From assembly GCA_002729695.1 (NCBI GenBank), contig PBYQ01000028.1:1-46021 (forward strand): a DNA stretch of 46,021 nucleotides. Reading direction: 5' to 3'. A program made the translations under genes and the position numbers. The DNA is from Citromicrobium sp. GTDB taxonomy: Bacteria; Pseudomonadota; Alphaproteobacteria; Sphingomonadales; Sphingomonadaceae. The notes beneath the pieces were generated by a model. That model saw only the letters and a list, made by a program, of their open reading frames with translations, was not told the DNA's origin and ran no database searches. The number at the start of each line of letters is the position of its first letter. Positions within the stretch are counted from its first letter, which is position 1. Shown here one piece after another: positions 9,720-18,559 of the stretch.

Positions 9720-12572
9720 ATGTCCGATAAGAAGCACCTCTATCTGGTCGATGGGTCCGCCTACATCTTCCGCGCCTATCACCGCCTCCCGCCGCTCACC
9801 AATCCGGAAGGAACGCCCGTGGGCGCGGTTTACGGCTACACCACGATGCTGTGGAAGCTGGCCGAGGATTTGGACAAGGCGGACGGCCCGACGCATCTCG
9901 CGGTTGTGCTCGACAAGTCGAGCCAGAGTTTCCGCAACGAGATTTACGATCAGTATAAGGCTAACCGGCCCGACCCGCCAGAGGATCTGGTCCCGCAATT
10001 CCCGCTGATCCGCGACGCGACCCGCGCATTCAGCCTGCCGCTGATCGAAGAACCCGATGTCGAGGCGGACGACATGATCGCCTCCTACGCGCGTGCCGCG
10101 GCGTCGAAGGGCTGGGACGTAACCATAGTCTCGTCCGACAAGGACCTGATGCAGTTGATCGGCACCAGCGAGCAGGGCGGCACGATCGACATGCTCGACA
10201 CGATGAAAAGCGCACGAATCGGCCCGGCGGAGGTCAAGGAGAAATTCGGCGTCGGCCCCGAACTGGTGGGTGACGTGCTCGCGCTGATGGGCGATTCGGT
10301 CGACAATATTCCCGGCATTTTCGGGGTCGGCCCCAAGACCGCGACCAAATTGATCCAGGATCACGGATCGCTCACCGCCGCGCTAGACGCGGCGCCGGAG
10401 ATGAAGAAGAGCAAGCTCAAAGAGCGCCTCCTCGAGCATCGCGCGGATGCCGAACTCAGCCGCATCCTGGTAACTTTGAAGGAAGATTGCGACCTGCCCA
10501 TCGCAATCGATGACATGGAGCTCGGCAAGATTCCGCCCGAGCCGCTCGTCGCCTTCCTCACCGATCACGGCTTCACCAGCCTGCTGCGCCGCATCGACAG
10601 CGGCGGCAGCGCGCCCGGCCCGACCACGCAGCTGCATCCCGCCAAACCGCAAAACAAGGGCGAGGCGCATGCACCCGAGGGTAATCGCCAGCCGCCGCCG
10701 GAAATGCCTGACGTGGATCGCAAGGCCTACGAGTGCGTCCAGACGGTCGACCGCCTCGACGCATGGATCGATCAGGCGTTCGCCGCGCGGCTGGTGGCGG
10801 TCGATACCGAGACCAGCGATCTCGACTGCATGCTTTGCGATCTCGTCGGGGTCAGCCTGGCGACCGGGCCGAACGAGGCCTGCTACATCCCGCTCGGCCA
10901 TGGCAGCGACGATATGTTCGCCGAGAAGCCCACGCAGATCCCGCTCGATGTGGCGCTGGCAAGGCTCAAGCCGCTGCTTGAAAGCGATGCGGTCCTCAAG
11001 GTCGGGCAGAACATCAAGTACGATCTCAACGTGCTCGCCCGGCACGATATTCATGTCGCGCCGATCGACGACACGATGATTGTCAGCTTCGCGCTCGACG
11101 CCGGACGCTCGCAGGACGGCATTGGCGGCGGACACGGTATGGATGAGCTGGCGCAGCGCCACCTCGGCCACACCTGCCTGACCTTCAAGGAACTGTGCGG
11201 CACCGGCAAGAAGGCGATCTCCTTCGGCGAAGTCCCGCTCGACCGGGCAACGGAGTATGCCGCCGAGGATGCCGACATCACCTGGCGGCTTCACACACAC
11301 CTGAAACCGCGTCTCGCCATCGAAGGCGGCACCAAGGTTTACGAGCGGGTCGACCGCCCGCTGATTCCCGTGGTGGCCGAGATGGAACGGCACGGTATCC
11401 ACGTCGATCGCGCGAGGCTCGCTGGCCTGTCAGAGCGGTTTGCCACCGAAATCGCCCGGCTCGAAGGTGAAATCCACGAGATCGCCGGGCAGGAATTCGC
11501 GGTCGGAAGCCCCAAGCAATTGGGCGAAATCCTGTTCGAGAAGATGGGCTATAAAGGGGGCAAGAAGGGCAAGAGCGGCCAATACTCGACCGACCAGTCG
11601 GTGCTGGAGAAGCTCGACGCCACCGGTGCGCCGATCGCCACGAAGGTGCTCGAATGGCGCCAGCTCGCCAAGCTCAAGTCGACCTATACCGATGCGCTGC
11701 AACAGGCGATCAACCCGCAGACCGGCCGCGTGCATACCAGTTACAGCCTGGTCGGCGCGCAGACCGGGCGGCTTTCGAGCACCGATCCCAACCTGCAGAA
11801 CATTCCGATCCGCACGGAGATCGGCCGCGAGATCCGGCAGGCCTTCGTCGCCGAGCCGGGCAACGTCCTGCTTGCCGCCGACTATTCGCAGATCGAACTG
11901 CGGCTCGCCGCGCACATGGCCGATGTCGATCCCTTGCGCGACGCCTTCGCGGCGGGCGAGGATATTCACGCGCGCACCGCGAAGGAGATGTTTGGCGAGG
12001 TCGACCGCGACACGCGCGGGCGCGCCAAGACGATCAACTTCGCGATCCTCTACGGCATATCGCGCTGGGGGCTCGCGGGGCGTCTGGGGATCGAGGCAGA
12101 CGAGGCGCAGGCGCTGATCGACACCTATTTCGCGCGCTTCCCCGGCATCCAGCGCTACATCGTAAGCACGCTCGAAAGCGTGCGGGAGCGCGGCTATTCC
12201 GAAACCCTGTTCGGTCGCAAGACCTGGTTCCCGCGGATCAACTCGAAGAACCAGGCCGAACGGCAGGGGAGCGAGCGGGCGGCGATCAACGCCCCGATCC
12301 AGGGCACTAGCGCCGACATCATCAAGCGCGCGATGGCCCGGATGACCCCGGCGCTGGACCAGGCCGACCTCAGGCCCGGCCAGCCCGATGGCGTGCGCAT
12401 GCTGCTGCAGGTGCACGACGAACTGGTGTTCGAACTGCCCGAAGACCTGGTGGAACGTGCCAAGCCAGTGATCGAACGGACCATGGCAGAAGCTGCGCAA
12501 CCCGCTGTCTCGCTATCGGTGCCGCTGGGCATCGACATCGGTACGGGGCGAAGCTGGGACGACGCGCATTGA
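9720..12572 (+). CDS. polA: DNA polymerase I
   Basis: 950-residue repair and Okazaki-fragment polymerase with all three domains. The 5'-3' exonuclease spans about residues 1-290 (LYLVDGSAYIFRAYH, then EADDMIA, SSDKDLMQL and GDSVDNIPG). An intact 3'-5' proofreading domain begins near residue 360 with VAVDTETSD (DxE exonuclease motif) and contains VGQNIKYDLNVL. The polymerase domain has LLAADYSQIELRLAAH near 718 and VHDELVFE near 900. An unconserved linker of about 50 residues (300-350) rich in Pro/Gly lies after the 5' nuclease. AGGAG five bases before the ATG is the ribosome binding site. Its TGA overlaps the TTG start of the next gene, so a histidine kinase is translationally coupled to it. 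Confidence 0.97.
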   Translation: MSDKKHLYLVDGSAYIFRAYHRLPPLTNPEGTPVGAVYGYTTMLWKLAEDLDKADGPTHLAVVLDKSSQSFRNEIYDQYKANRPDPPEDLVPQFPLIRDATRAFSLPLIEEPDVEADDMIASYARAAASKGWDVTIVSSDKDLMQLIGTSEQGGTIDMLDTMKSARIGPAEVKEKFGVGPELVGDVLALMGDSVDNIPGIFGVGPKTATKLIQDHGSLTAALDAAPEMKKSKLKERLLEHRADAELSRILVTLKEDCDLPIAIDDMELGKIPPEPLVAFLTDHGFTSLLRRIDSGGSAPGPTTQLHPAKPQNKGEAHAPEGNRQPPPEMPDVDRKAYECVQTVDRLDAWIDQAFAARLVAVDTETSDLDCMLCDLVGVSLATGPNEACYIPLGHGSDDMFAEKPTQIPLDVALARLKPLLESDAVLKVGQNIKYDLNVLARHDIHVAPIDDTMIVSFALDAGRSQDGIGGGHGMDELAQRHLGHTCLTFKELCGTGKKAISFGEVPLDRATEYAAEDADITWRLHTHLKPRLAIEGGTKVYERVDRPLIPVVAEMERHGIHVDRARLAGLSERFATEIARLEGEIHEIAGQEFAVGSPKQLGEILFEKMGYKGGKKGKSGQYSTDQSVLEKLDATGAPIATKVLEWRQLAKLKSTYTDALQQAINPQTGRVHTSYSLVGAQTGRLSSTDPNLQNIPIRTEIGREIRQAFVAEPGNVLLAADYSQIELRLAAHMADVDPLRDAFAAGEDIHARTAKEMFGEVDRDTRGRAKTINFAILYGISRWGLAGRLGIEADEAQALIDTYFARFPGIQRYIVSTLESVRERGYSETLFGRKTWFPRINSKNQAERQGSERAAINAPIQGTSADIIKRAMARMTPALDQADLRPGQPDGVRMLLQVHDELVFELPEDLVERAKPVIERTMAEAAQPAVSLSVPLGIDIGTGRSWDDAH

Positions 12573-13927
12573 CGGCTCCGCCAGCCCCCGTCCCGCGCCC
12601 CGCGCCGTTTCGCGTCTTCATCCGCCGGTGGTTCAACTGGCTGGTGCTCGGCGCGATGGCGGGCGCGATCCTCGGCTCGATCGCGCTGCTGCTGTCGACC
12701 GGCGCCGCCGAACGCGCCGAACGTGCGCAGGTCCAGCGGGCGGACGACGTGCTGCTGCTGCTCGACCAGATCGAGCGTTCGGCGCTGTCTGCCGAAAGCG
12801 CCCAGCGCGGCTATTTCATCACGCTCGACCCGCGCTACATCGAACCTTACCAACGATCCCGCACGCAGGTTTCCGACGCGCTGGGCGAACTCGACCGCGC
12901 GCTGGGCGAGGATGCGAGCAAGGCGCAGCGTCAGCATTACGATTCGGTGGTGGCTGCACTCGACGACAAGTTCGGCGAGCTCGACGAGACCATCGGGATG
13001 GTCGACCAGGGCAAGATACTCGACGCCCGGCGGCGCATCCTCGAAGGTGCGGGCTATAATGCGATGCAGCGGCTGACGGCGGCGATCAATCGGCTGAGCG
13101 ACATCGAAAACCGGTTGCAGGCCGAACAGAGCGTGCGTGCGCGGGCCGCAGAGGGCCGCATTCTGCCGGTGCTCGGCCTGCTGCTGTTGCTGCTGATCGG
13201 CGCGATCGTACTGGGTGCGATCTTGGTCGCGCGCGCCGCGCAGGCGGAGACCGAGGCGGCGCAGGCACGCGAACTGGAGATCGCGCGCGACCGTGCGAAC
13301 CTGCTGGCGCAAGAGCTCAACCACCGGGTCAAGAACCTGTTCGCGATGGTGCTTGCCATCGTCCAGATGAGCGCGCGCGAGGCAAGCGAGGTCGCCGAGT
13401 ACAAGGAGCGCATCGTCTCGCGCATCCACGCGCTGCTGACCGCGCACGAAGTCACGCAAGGCACAGGCACCGCAGCGGACCGCCTCTCGCGCAAGGGCGG
13501 CGCATCGGTCCGCGCGCTGGTGGAAGGCACGGTCGAACCGCATGTGTCCGACGACAAGCGCCTCGTGATCGACGGCGAGGACCAGATTATCGACCGGATG
13601 CAGGTCACGCCGCTGGGTCTGGTGCTGCACGAGCTTACCACCAATGCGGTGAAGTACGGCTGCTGGCGTGATGCCGGTCTGCTGACGGTGCGCTGGCGGA
13701 GCGACGGCGACCTGTTGCAGCTCGAATGGGAGGAGGAAGCCGACACGACCGCCTCGCCCGAGGCAGAAGACGATACGCCCCGCTCGGGTTCGCAGGGCGG
13801 TTTCGGCAGCACGCTGATGATCGGTGCCGGCAGGCAGCTGGGAGGCGAGATCGAGCGCACCTTCGGCCCGCGCGGCGTGACGGTGAGCATCGCTTTCCCC
13901 GCTCGGCCCAAGGGAGCCGGAGGTTGA
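12569..13927 (+). CDS. CHASE3-domain sensor histidine kinase (HisKA_2/HWE type)
   Basis: 452-residue membrane sensor kinase with TTG as the likely start codon (TTGA overlap with the polA stop). TM1 lies about residues 24-44, followed by a periplasmic CHASE3-like helical domain (about 45-185) with the typical ALSAESAQRGYFITLDPRYIEPY segment, then TM2 at about 192-214 and a coiled stretch. The phosphoacceptor box ELNHRVKNLFAMVLAIVQM puts the His near residue 251, the signature of the HisKA_2/HWE families common in alphaproteobacterial general stress and light signalling. The ATPase N-box is LHELTTNAVKYG, and GGFGSTLM is the glycine-rich lid. No response regulator is adjacent, so its partner is encoded elsewhere. 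Confidence 0.9.
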   Translation: MTAPPAPVPRPAPFRVFIRRWFNWLVLGAMAGAILGSIALLLSTGAAERAERAQVQRADDVLLLLDQIERSALSAESAQRGYFITLDPRYIEPYQRSRTQVSDALGELDRALGEDASKAQRQHYDSVVAALDDKFGELDETIGMVDQGKILDARRRILEGAGYNAMQRLTAAINRLSDIENRLQAEQSVRARAAEGRILPVLGLLLLLLIGAIVLGAILVARAAQAETEAAQARELEIARDRANLLAQELNHRVKNLFAMVLAIVQMSAREASEVAEYKERIVSRIHALLTAHEVTQGTGTAADRLSRKGGASVRALVEGTVEPHVSDDKRLVIDGEDQIIDRMQVTPLGLVLHELTTNAVKYGCWRDAGLLTVRWRSDGDLLQLEWEEEADTTASPEAEDDTPRSGSQGGFGSTLMIGAGRQLGGEIERTFGPRGVTVSIAFPARPKGAGG

Positions 13928-13961
13928 ACCTGCGCTCCGCGCGCCGTACCTGCTCGATACG

Positions 13962-15074
13962 ATGACCCTCCTGTCTCTCAACGATCTACCGAATCCGCGC
14001 GATTGGCCCTCCACCCTCGGGCTCAACGTGCCGCTCGACGATCTGCTGATCACTGCCGCGATCCTGGGTATTGCGGTGGCGGTGGCAGTGTTGCTGCACA
14101 CGCTCGCCTTCGGCCTTCTCCGGCGCGCGAACGCGCACGGCCATCTGGGCTACGGCGAACCGGTGTTCGATGCGGTGCGCGGCCCGTCGCGCTGGCTGGC
14201 GGTGGCGATCGCCATTTCGGCGGTGGCCGAGCGATGGCCGCTGATCCAGCCGGGGTGGGAGGCGATTTCGGATTTCCTCGCCCCGCTGATCCTCGGCTGG
14301 CTCGCGCTCGGCTTCGTGCGCGGTGCATCCTCCGCGCACGAAAGGCGCATGGAACTGCTGCTCGAGCCGATGCAGATGCGCAGTCGCAAGACGCGGATCG
14401 AGATTTTCCGGCGCACCGCATCGAGCCTGATCATCGTCATCACGATTGCGCTCGTGTTGCTGGGGATTCCCGGCGTGCGGCAGGTCGGCGTGACGCTGAT
14501 GGCATCGGCAGGGCTAGCTGCGCTGGCCATCGGCGCTGCCGCCCAGCCCGCGCTCAAATCGCTGATCGCAGGGATCCAGATGGCGCTGACCGAACCGATC
14601 CGTATCGGCGACATGGTCAAGGTCGACGGCACTGTGGGCCGGATCGAACAGATCCGCATGACCTTCGTCATGATCCGTGTGTGGGACGAGCGGGTGCTGG
14701 TGGTGCCGACGGGCAAGTTCTTCGAGGAAAGCTTCGAAAACTGGTCGCGCGCGGGTGATCGGCTGACCGGGGTTGTGATGCTCAATCTCGATCCGATCGC
14801 CGATGTCGAGGCGATCCGGCAGGCATTTCTCGCTTACGTCCAGCAGCACGACCTCTGGGACGAGCGCGAGGCCAAGGCGCTGGTGGTCGATGCCTATCCG
14901 GAAAGCATCGCCCTGCGCCTGTCGATGACCGCCGGCGATATCGGCCAAGCTTGGGACCTGCGCTGCGCGGTGCGCGAATACATGCTGCAATGGCTGCGCG
15001 AGAACCAGCCGGAGGCGCTGATTCGCCACCGGCTCGAGGTCGAAGCGGCGAACGAGCGGGGCACCGAGGCTTAG
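13962..15074 (+). CDS. MscS-family mechanosensitive ion channel
   Basis: 370-residue inner-membrane channel with four to five predicted TM segments (about 28-48, 72-88, 103-120, 146-166 and 173-195). The pore-lining helix and beta-domain segment GAAAQPALKSLIAGIQMALTEPIRIGDMVKV is broken here only by family substitutions and is followed by the hallmark GTVGRIEQIRMTFVMIRVWDERVLVVPTGKF. It probably releases solutes under hypo-osmotic stress, as known for MscS. It lies 34 bases after the histidine kinase and may be co-transcribed with it. There is no clear ribosome binding site before the ATG at 13962, but no better start was found. Confidence 0.9.
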   Translation: MTLLSLNDLPNPRDWPSTLGLNVPLDDLLITAAILGIAVAVAVLLHTLAFGLLRRANAHGHLGYGEPVFDAVRGPSRWLAVAIAISAVAERWPLIQPGWEAISDFLAPLILGWLALGFVRGASSAHERRMELLLEPMQMRSRKTRIEIFRRTASSLIIVITIALVLLGIPGVRQVGVTLMASAGLAALAIGAAAQPALKSLIAGIQMALTEPIRIGDMVKVDGTVGRIEQIRMTFVMIRVWDERVLVVPTGKFFEESFENWSRAGDRLTGVVMLNLDPIADVEAIRQAFLAYVQQHDLWDEREAKALVVDAYPESIALRLSMTAGDIGQAWDLRCAVREYMLQWLRENQPEALIRHRLEVEAANERGTEA

Positions 15075-15106
15075 GCCCGACCGTTCGCGAACGTTCGGCC
15101 GGGCCT
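15073..15106 (+). terminator. GC-rich hairpin at the end of the MscS gene
   Basis: AGGCCCG (15073-15079) pairs with CGGGCCT (15100-15106), with an inner CCG/CGG and a self-complementary CGTTCGCGAACG inside. It overlaps the TAG stop of the MscS gene and lies just before the convergent stop of the AAA ATPase gene. No T run follows, so it is only a weak terminator candidate. Confidence 0.4.
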
Positions 15107-15114
15107 CGTGCCCG

Positions 15115-17424
15115 CTAGTCGCCGTGCTTCGATTCGCGGGTCGATTCGACCATGCCTTCGCTGATAAAGCCGATCGGCATCGGTTCCGCCGCGCGCTTCT
15201 TCAGCTCGCCGCGCATCTTCTTGTACTCGGCTTCCATCTTCGACGTCACCGATGCGCGGCTGTCCTTCAGGGCCTCGGTAAAGTCGGCCATGGTAACCTC
15301 CTTCACGTCGGCACCGGCACGGCGCAGCGCGACCAGCCCCGCCCGGCGTACGACGTCCTCCAGGTCGGCACCGGTGAAGCGTTCGGTCTTTTCGGCAATA
15401 CCCGCTAGGCTAACATCGCCCGCCAGCGGCATGTTCGCCACATGAATGCCAAGGATCTGCTCGCGCCCCTTGGCGTCGGGCGTGCCGACATAGACCAGCT
15501 CGTCGAAGCGACCGGGACGAAGCAACGCCGGATCGACCAGCGTGGGGCGATTGGTCGCGCCGATCACCACCACCGACTGCAATTCCTCCAGCCCGTCCAT
15601 TTCGGCGAGGATCGTGTTGACCACCCGCCCGCTCACCTGCGGTTCTCCGAGCGCATTGCCGCGCGCGGGCACCAGCGAATCGATCTCGTCGATGAACAGC
15701 ACGCAGGGGCTGACGGCACGCGCACGGCGGAACATCTTGGCGATCTGCTGCTCGCTCTCGCCATACCATTTGGAAAGCAGGTCGGACGATTTCATCGAGA
15801 TGAAGTTGGCATCCGCTTCCTTGGCGACCGCCTTGGCCAGCAGCGTCTTGCCGGTGCCGGGAGGGCCGTAAAGCAGGAAACCCTTGGCCGCGCGGATGCC
15901 GAGCCGGTGGAAGGCATCGCGGTTCTTGATCGGAAGTTCGATCCCTTCCTTCAGCTTGTCGATCGCATCGTCGATGCCGCCCAGATCGCTCCAGCCGACA
16001 TCGGGCACCTGCACCATAACCTCGCGCATCGCCGAAGGCTGCACGCGTTTGAGTGCGGACAGGAAATCGTCGCGCCCGACGTGCAGGTTTTCGAGCACTT
16101 CGGGCGGGATGGTCTGCGCGTCGAGATCGATTTGCGGCATGATCCGGCGCACGGCGTCGATCGCCGCTTCGCGAGCGAGCGCAGCAATATCCGCGCCGAC
16201 GAAGCCGTGCGTGACCTTGGCCAGCTCCTTCAGGTCCACCCCCTCGCCCAGCGGCATGCCGCGGGTGTGGATGGCGAGGATCTCGCGCCGACCGTTTTCG
16301 TCGGGCACCCCGATCACGATCTCGCGGTCGAACCGGCCGGGGCGACGCAGCGCCTCGTCGATCGCATCGGGGCGATTCGTGGCGGCGATGACCACGATGT
16401 TGGTCCGTGATTCGAGACCGTCCATCAGCGTCAGCAGCTGGGCGACAAGGCGCTTCTCGGCCTCGCCCGGCACGCTGTCGCGCTTGGGTGCGATCGAATC
16501 GATCTCGTCGATGAAGATGATCGCGGGCGCGGCCTGATTGGCGCTCTCGAACACTTCGCGCAGGCGCTTTTCCGATTCGCCGTAGCCCGAACCCATGATT
16601 TCGGGGCCGTTGATGGCGAAGAATTCGGCGTCGCTCTCATTGGCGACAGCCTGCGCCAGCCGGGTCTTGCCGGTTCCGGGCGGGCCGTGGAGCAGCACGC
16701 CCTTTGGCGGATCGACGCCCAGGCGGGTGAACAGTTCGGGATAGCGGAGCGGCAACTCGACCATCTCGCGCAGCTGCTGGATAGTTTCCGAGATCCCGCC
16801 AACGTCGTCGTAGTTGACGACCGACCGCCCAGCCATGGGCTCCTCGAAATCGGGTCGCAGCTCGATCTCGGTATTCTCGTCGATATGGACGATGCCCTTG
16901 GGGCTGGTGCTGATGACGCGCAGGCGGATTTGCGTCAGCGCATAGGCAGGCGCGTTGAACATGCGCTGCACTTCGGGCGGCATGTTCTGGACCGGCTGCT
17001 GGCCGGTGGTGGCGACCAGATCGCCCGCGGTGATCGGCTTGCGGAAGAAATTGCGCTTGAGCGCCTGTGTCGGGCCCTGGAGGCGCATTTCACGGCTTGC
17101 GGGGGCGAAGACGACGCGCGTGGCGGGACGCGACTGCGCAACCTCGATCGTCACATGTTCGCCCGATCCGACTTCGGCATTGGCGCGCTGGAGGCCGTCG
17201 AGCCGGACCACTGACAGAGCCTGATCCTCGTCATAGGCCGCCATCGCGATGGCGGCGGTGGCCCGCTTGCCCGAGAGCTGGACGACATCACCCTCGGTCA
17301 CGCCCAGCGCCTGCATTGCGCTGCGCGGCAGGCGGGCGAGCCCGCGTCCGCTTTCTTCCTGACGGGCGGCGGCCACCTGCAGGCGGACGGTCTTTTCCTC
17401 GGTCGCGGCTTCGCTGTCGGCCAT
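15115..17424 (-). CDS. CDC48/VAT-type AAA+ ATPase with two ATPase domains
   Basis: 769-residue protein with the full CDC48/p97 architecture. An N-terminal double-psi-barrel substrate domain (about 12-195, opening VRLQVAAARQEESGRGLARLPRSAM only as a family pattern) is followed by D1 with Walker A GPPGTGKT at 247-254, Walker B IIFIDE at 302-307 and VIAATNRPDAIDEALRRPGRFD. D2 has GPPGTGKT at 520-527, LFIDEID near 577 and ATNRPTLVDPALLRPGRFDE. Both domains keep the SRH arginines. In archaea and eukaryotes such hexamers unfold ubiquitinated or otherwise tagged proteins; the bacterial role is unclear. The tail ends SKHGD and lacks the HbYX proteasome-docking motif. No proteasome genes are nearby. 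The gene is monocistronic. Confidence 0.93.
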   Translation of the reverse strand: MADSEAATEEKTVRLQVAAARQEESGRGLARLPRSAMQALGVTEGDVVQLSGKRATAAIAMAAYDEDQALSVVRLDGLQRANAEVGSGEHVTIEVAQSRPATRVVFAPASREMRLQGPTQALKRNFFRKPITAGDLVATTGQQPVQNMPPEVQRMFNAPAYALTQIRLRVISTSPKGIVHIDENTEIELRPDFEEPMAGRSVVNYDDVGGISETIQQLREMVELPLRYPELFTRLGVDPPKGVLLHGPPGTGKTRLAQAVANESDAEFFAINGPEIMGSGYGESEKRLREVFESANQAAPAIIFIDEIDSIAPKRDSVPGEAEKRLVAQLLTLMDGLESRTNIVVIAATNRPDAIDEALRRPGRFDREIVIGVPDENGRREILAIHTRGMPLGEGVDLKELAKVTHGFVGADIAALAREAAIDAVRRIMPQIDLDAQTIPPEVLENLHVGRDDFLSALKRVQPSAMREVMVQVPDVGWSDLGGIDDAIDKLKEGIELPIKNRDAFHRLGIRAAKGFLLYGPPGTGKTLLAKAVAKEADANFISMKSSDLLSKWYGESEQQIAKMFRRARAVSPCVLFIDEIDSLVPARGNALGEPQVSGRVVNTILAEMDGLEELQSVVVIGATNRPTLVDPALLRPGRFDELVYVGTPDAKGREQILGIHVANMPLAGDVSLAGIAEKTERFTGADLEDVVRRAGLVALRRAGADVKEVTMADFTEALKDSRASVTSKMEAEYKKMRGELKKRAAEPMPIGFISEGMVESTRESKHGD

Positions 17425-17555
17425 GTGCTAATTTCTCTCCGGGACAATCTCGTAAAGGAGCTGGCGGCCTAAATAGGTCGCGTCTCGGATTATGGAATGG
17501 TCGAGCGCAGCCAAGGGTCCGGAAGAAGGCCGGCATCACGATTCTTGCAGGCAAG

Positions 17556-17584
17556 AAAAAACCCGGCTGGCGAACCAGCCGGGT
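17556..17584 (-). terminator. Orphan minus-strand rho-independent terminator
   Basis: A perfect 10-bp stem ACCCGGCTGG (17561-17570) / CCAGCCGGGT (17575-17584) with a four-base loop is followed, on the minus strand only, by six T residues (17561 to 17556). No annotated minus-strand gene lies upstream of it before the divergent scoA gene at 17844. It therefore ends a transcript that has no recognised product. Confidence 0.8.
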
Positions 17585-17760
17585 GTGAAGTTTGGGAGAG
17601 GATGCCTAAAAGGCCTCATTGTTGTGGCGCAACATCGATTCGTTCGCAAGTGCGAAAAGAACATTTTCGGTTGCGATTTTTGCAACTCGCGAGTTTCTTC
17701 CGATTTTGGCCGATGATATCGCTATCATATCGATGTTCACCGTGCTGCAACGCACAATGA
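17556..17760 (-). ncRNA. Candidate small RNA in the gap between the AAA ATPase and scoA
   Basis: The 419-base gap between 17425 and 17843 holds no convincing gene but has a complete minus-strand terminator. Just upstream of that stem the minus-strand RNA reads CAUCCUCUCCCAAACUUC (17604 to 17587), a C-rich, probably unpaired stretch that resembles the anti-Shine-Dalgarno loops of many alphaproteobacterial trans-acting RNAs. A nine-codon reading frame (MLRHNNEAF, 17635 to 17606) precedes it without a ribosome binding site. The 5' end is not determined, and the upper limit given is a guess at the AT-richer half of the gap. It could instead be the leader of an unseen small gene. Confidence 0.35.
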
Positions 17761-17843
17761 ATTGGCCGTCGCAGGCGGATGACAAGCCTCCGGTAAATCC
17801 CTAAACCGGCGCCGATATTCCCTTTTCGACCCGCTGGAGGCCC

Positions 17844-18557
17844 ATGCAAAAACTCTTTCCCGATGCTGCAGCCGCGCTCGAGGGCGTGCTCAGGAACGAC
17901 ATGCTGATCGCCAGCGGGGGGTTCGGCCTTTGCGGAATCCCCGAAAGACTGCTCGATGCGATTCGCGACAGCGGCGTCACCGGGCTCACCTTTGCCAGCA
18001 ACAATGCCGGGATCGATAACGAAGGGATCGGCAAGCTTCTGCGCACCAAGCAGGTGAAGAAGATGATTTCGTCCTATGTCGGCGAGAACAAGGAATTCGA
18101 ACGGCAATTCCTCGCCGGCGAACTCGAAGTCGAATTCTGCCCCCAGGGCACACTCGCCGAACGCATGCGTGCCGGCGGCGCGGGCATCCCCGGCTTCTAT
18201 ACCAAGACTGGCGTCGGCACTCAGGTGGCCGAGGGCAAGGAAGTGAAGCGGTTCGACACGGGTGAAGGCCCGCAGGATTATATCCTCGAAGAAGGCATCT
18301 TCGCCGACCTTTCGATCGTGAAGGCGTGGAAGGCGGACGAGACGGGCAATGTCGTGTTCCGCAAGACCGCGCGCAATTTCAACGTGTCCGCCGCGACCTG
18401 CGGCAAGGTGTGCGTGGTCGAGGTGGAAGAGATAGTGCCCGCAGGTTCGCTCGACCCCGATTGCATCCACCTGCCCGGCGTGTTCGTGCAGAGGATGATC
18501 GTGGGTGCCCCCTACGACAAGAAGATCGAGTTCCGCACCGTGCGCGAGGCTGCGTAG
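17844..18557 (+). CDS. scoA: 3-oxoacid CoA-transferase (SCOT-type) subunit A
   Basis: 237-residue alpha subunit of a succinyl-CoA:3-ketoacid (acetoacetate) CoA-transferase, used in ketone-body or short-chain acid activation. It has the type I CoA-transferase glycine loop IASGGFGLCGIPERLL, SNNAGIDNEGIGKLL, and EVEFCPQGTLAERMRAGGAGIPGFYT, all standard for the family. The end HLPGVFVQRMIVG is also typical. TGGAGG lies ahead of the ATG as ribosome binding site. The partner subunit B is at 20544. Unusually, two lipoprotein genes are inserted between the two subunits; subunits A and B normally sit next to each other. Confidence 0.95.
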   Translation: MQKLFPDAAAALEGVLRNDMLIASGGFGLCGIPERLLDAIRDSGVTGLTFASNNAGIDNEGIGKLLRTKQVKKMISSYVGENKEFERQFLAGELEVEFCPQGTLAERMRAGGAGIPGFYTKTGVGTQVAEGKEVKRFDTGEGPQDYILEEGIFADLSIVKAWKADETGNVVFRKTARNFNVSAATCGKVCVVEVEEIVPAGSLDPDCIHLPGVFVQRMIVGAPYDKKIEFRTVREAA

Positions 18558-18559
18558 AC

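Noticed and set aside
12194..14101. 635-residue minus-strand open frame over polA and the histidine kinase
   Set aside because: Low-complexity Arg/Gln/Asp-rich translation with no family, spanning two well-supported plus-strand genes.
18326..18559. N-terminal extension of the acid phosphatase into scoA
   Set aside because: Runs inside scoA in another frame and has no signal peptide; the lipobox requires the ATG at 18560.
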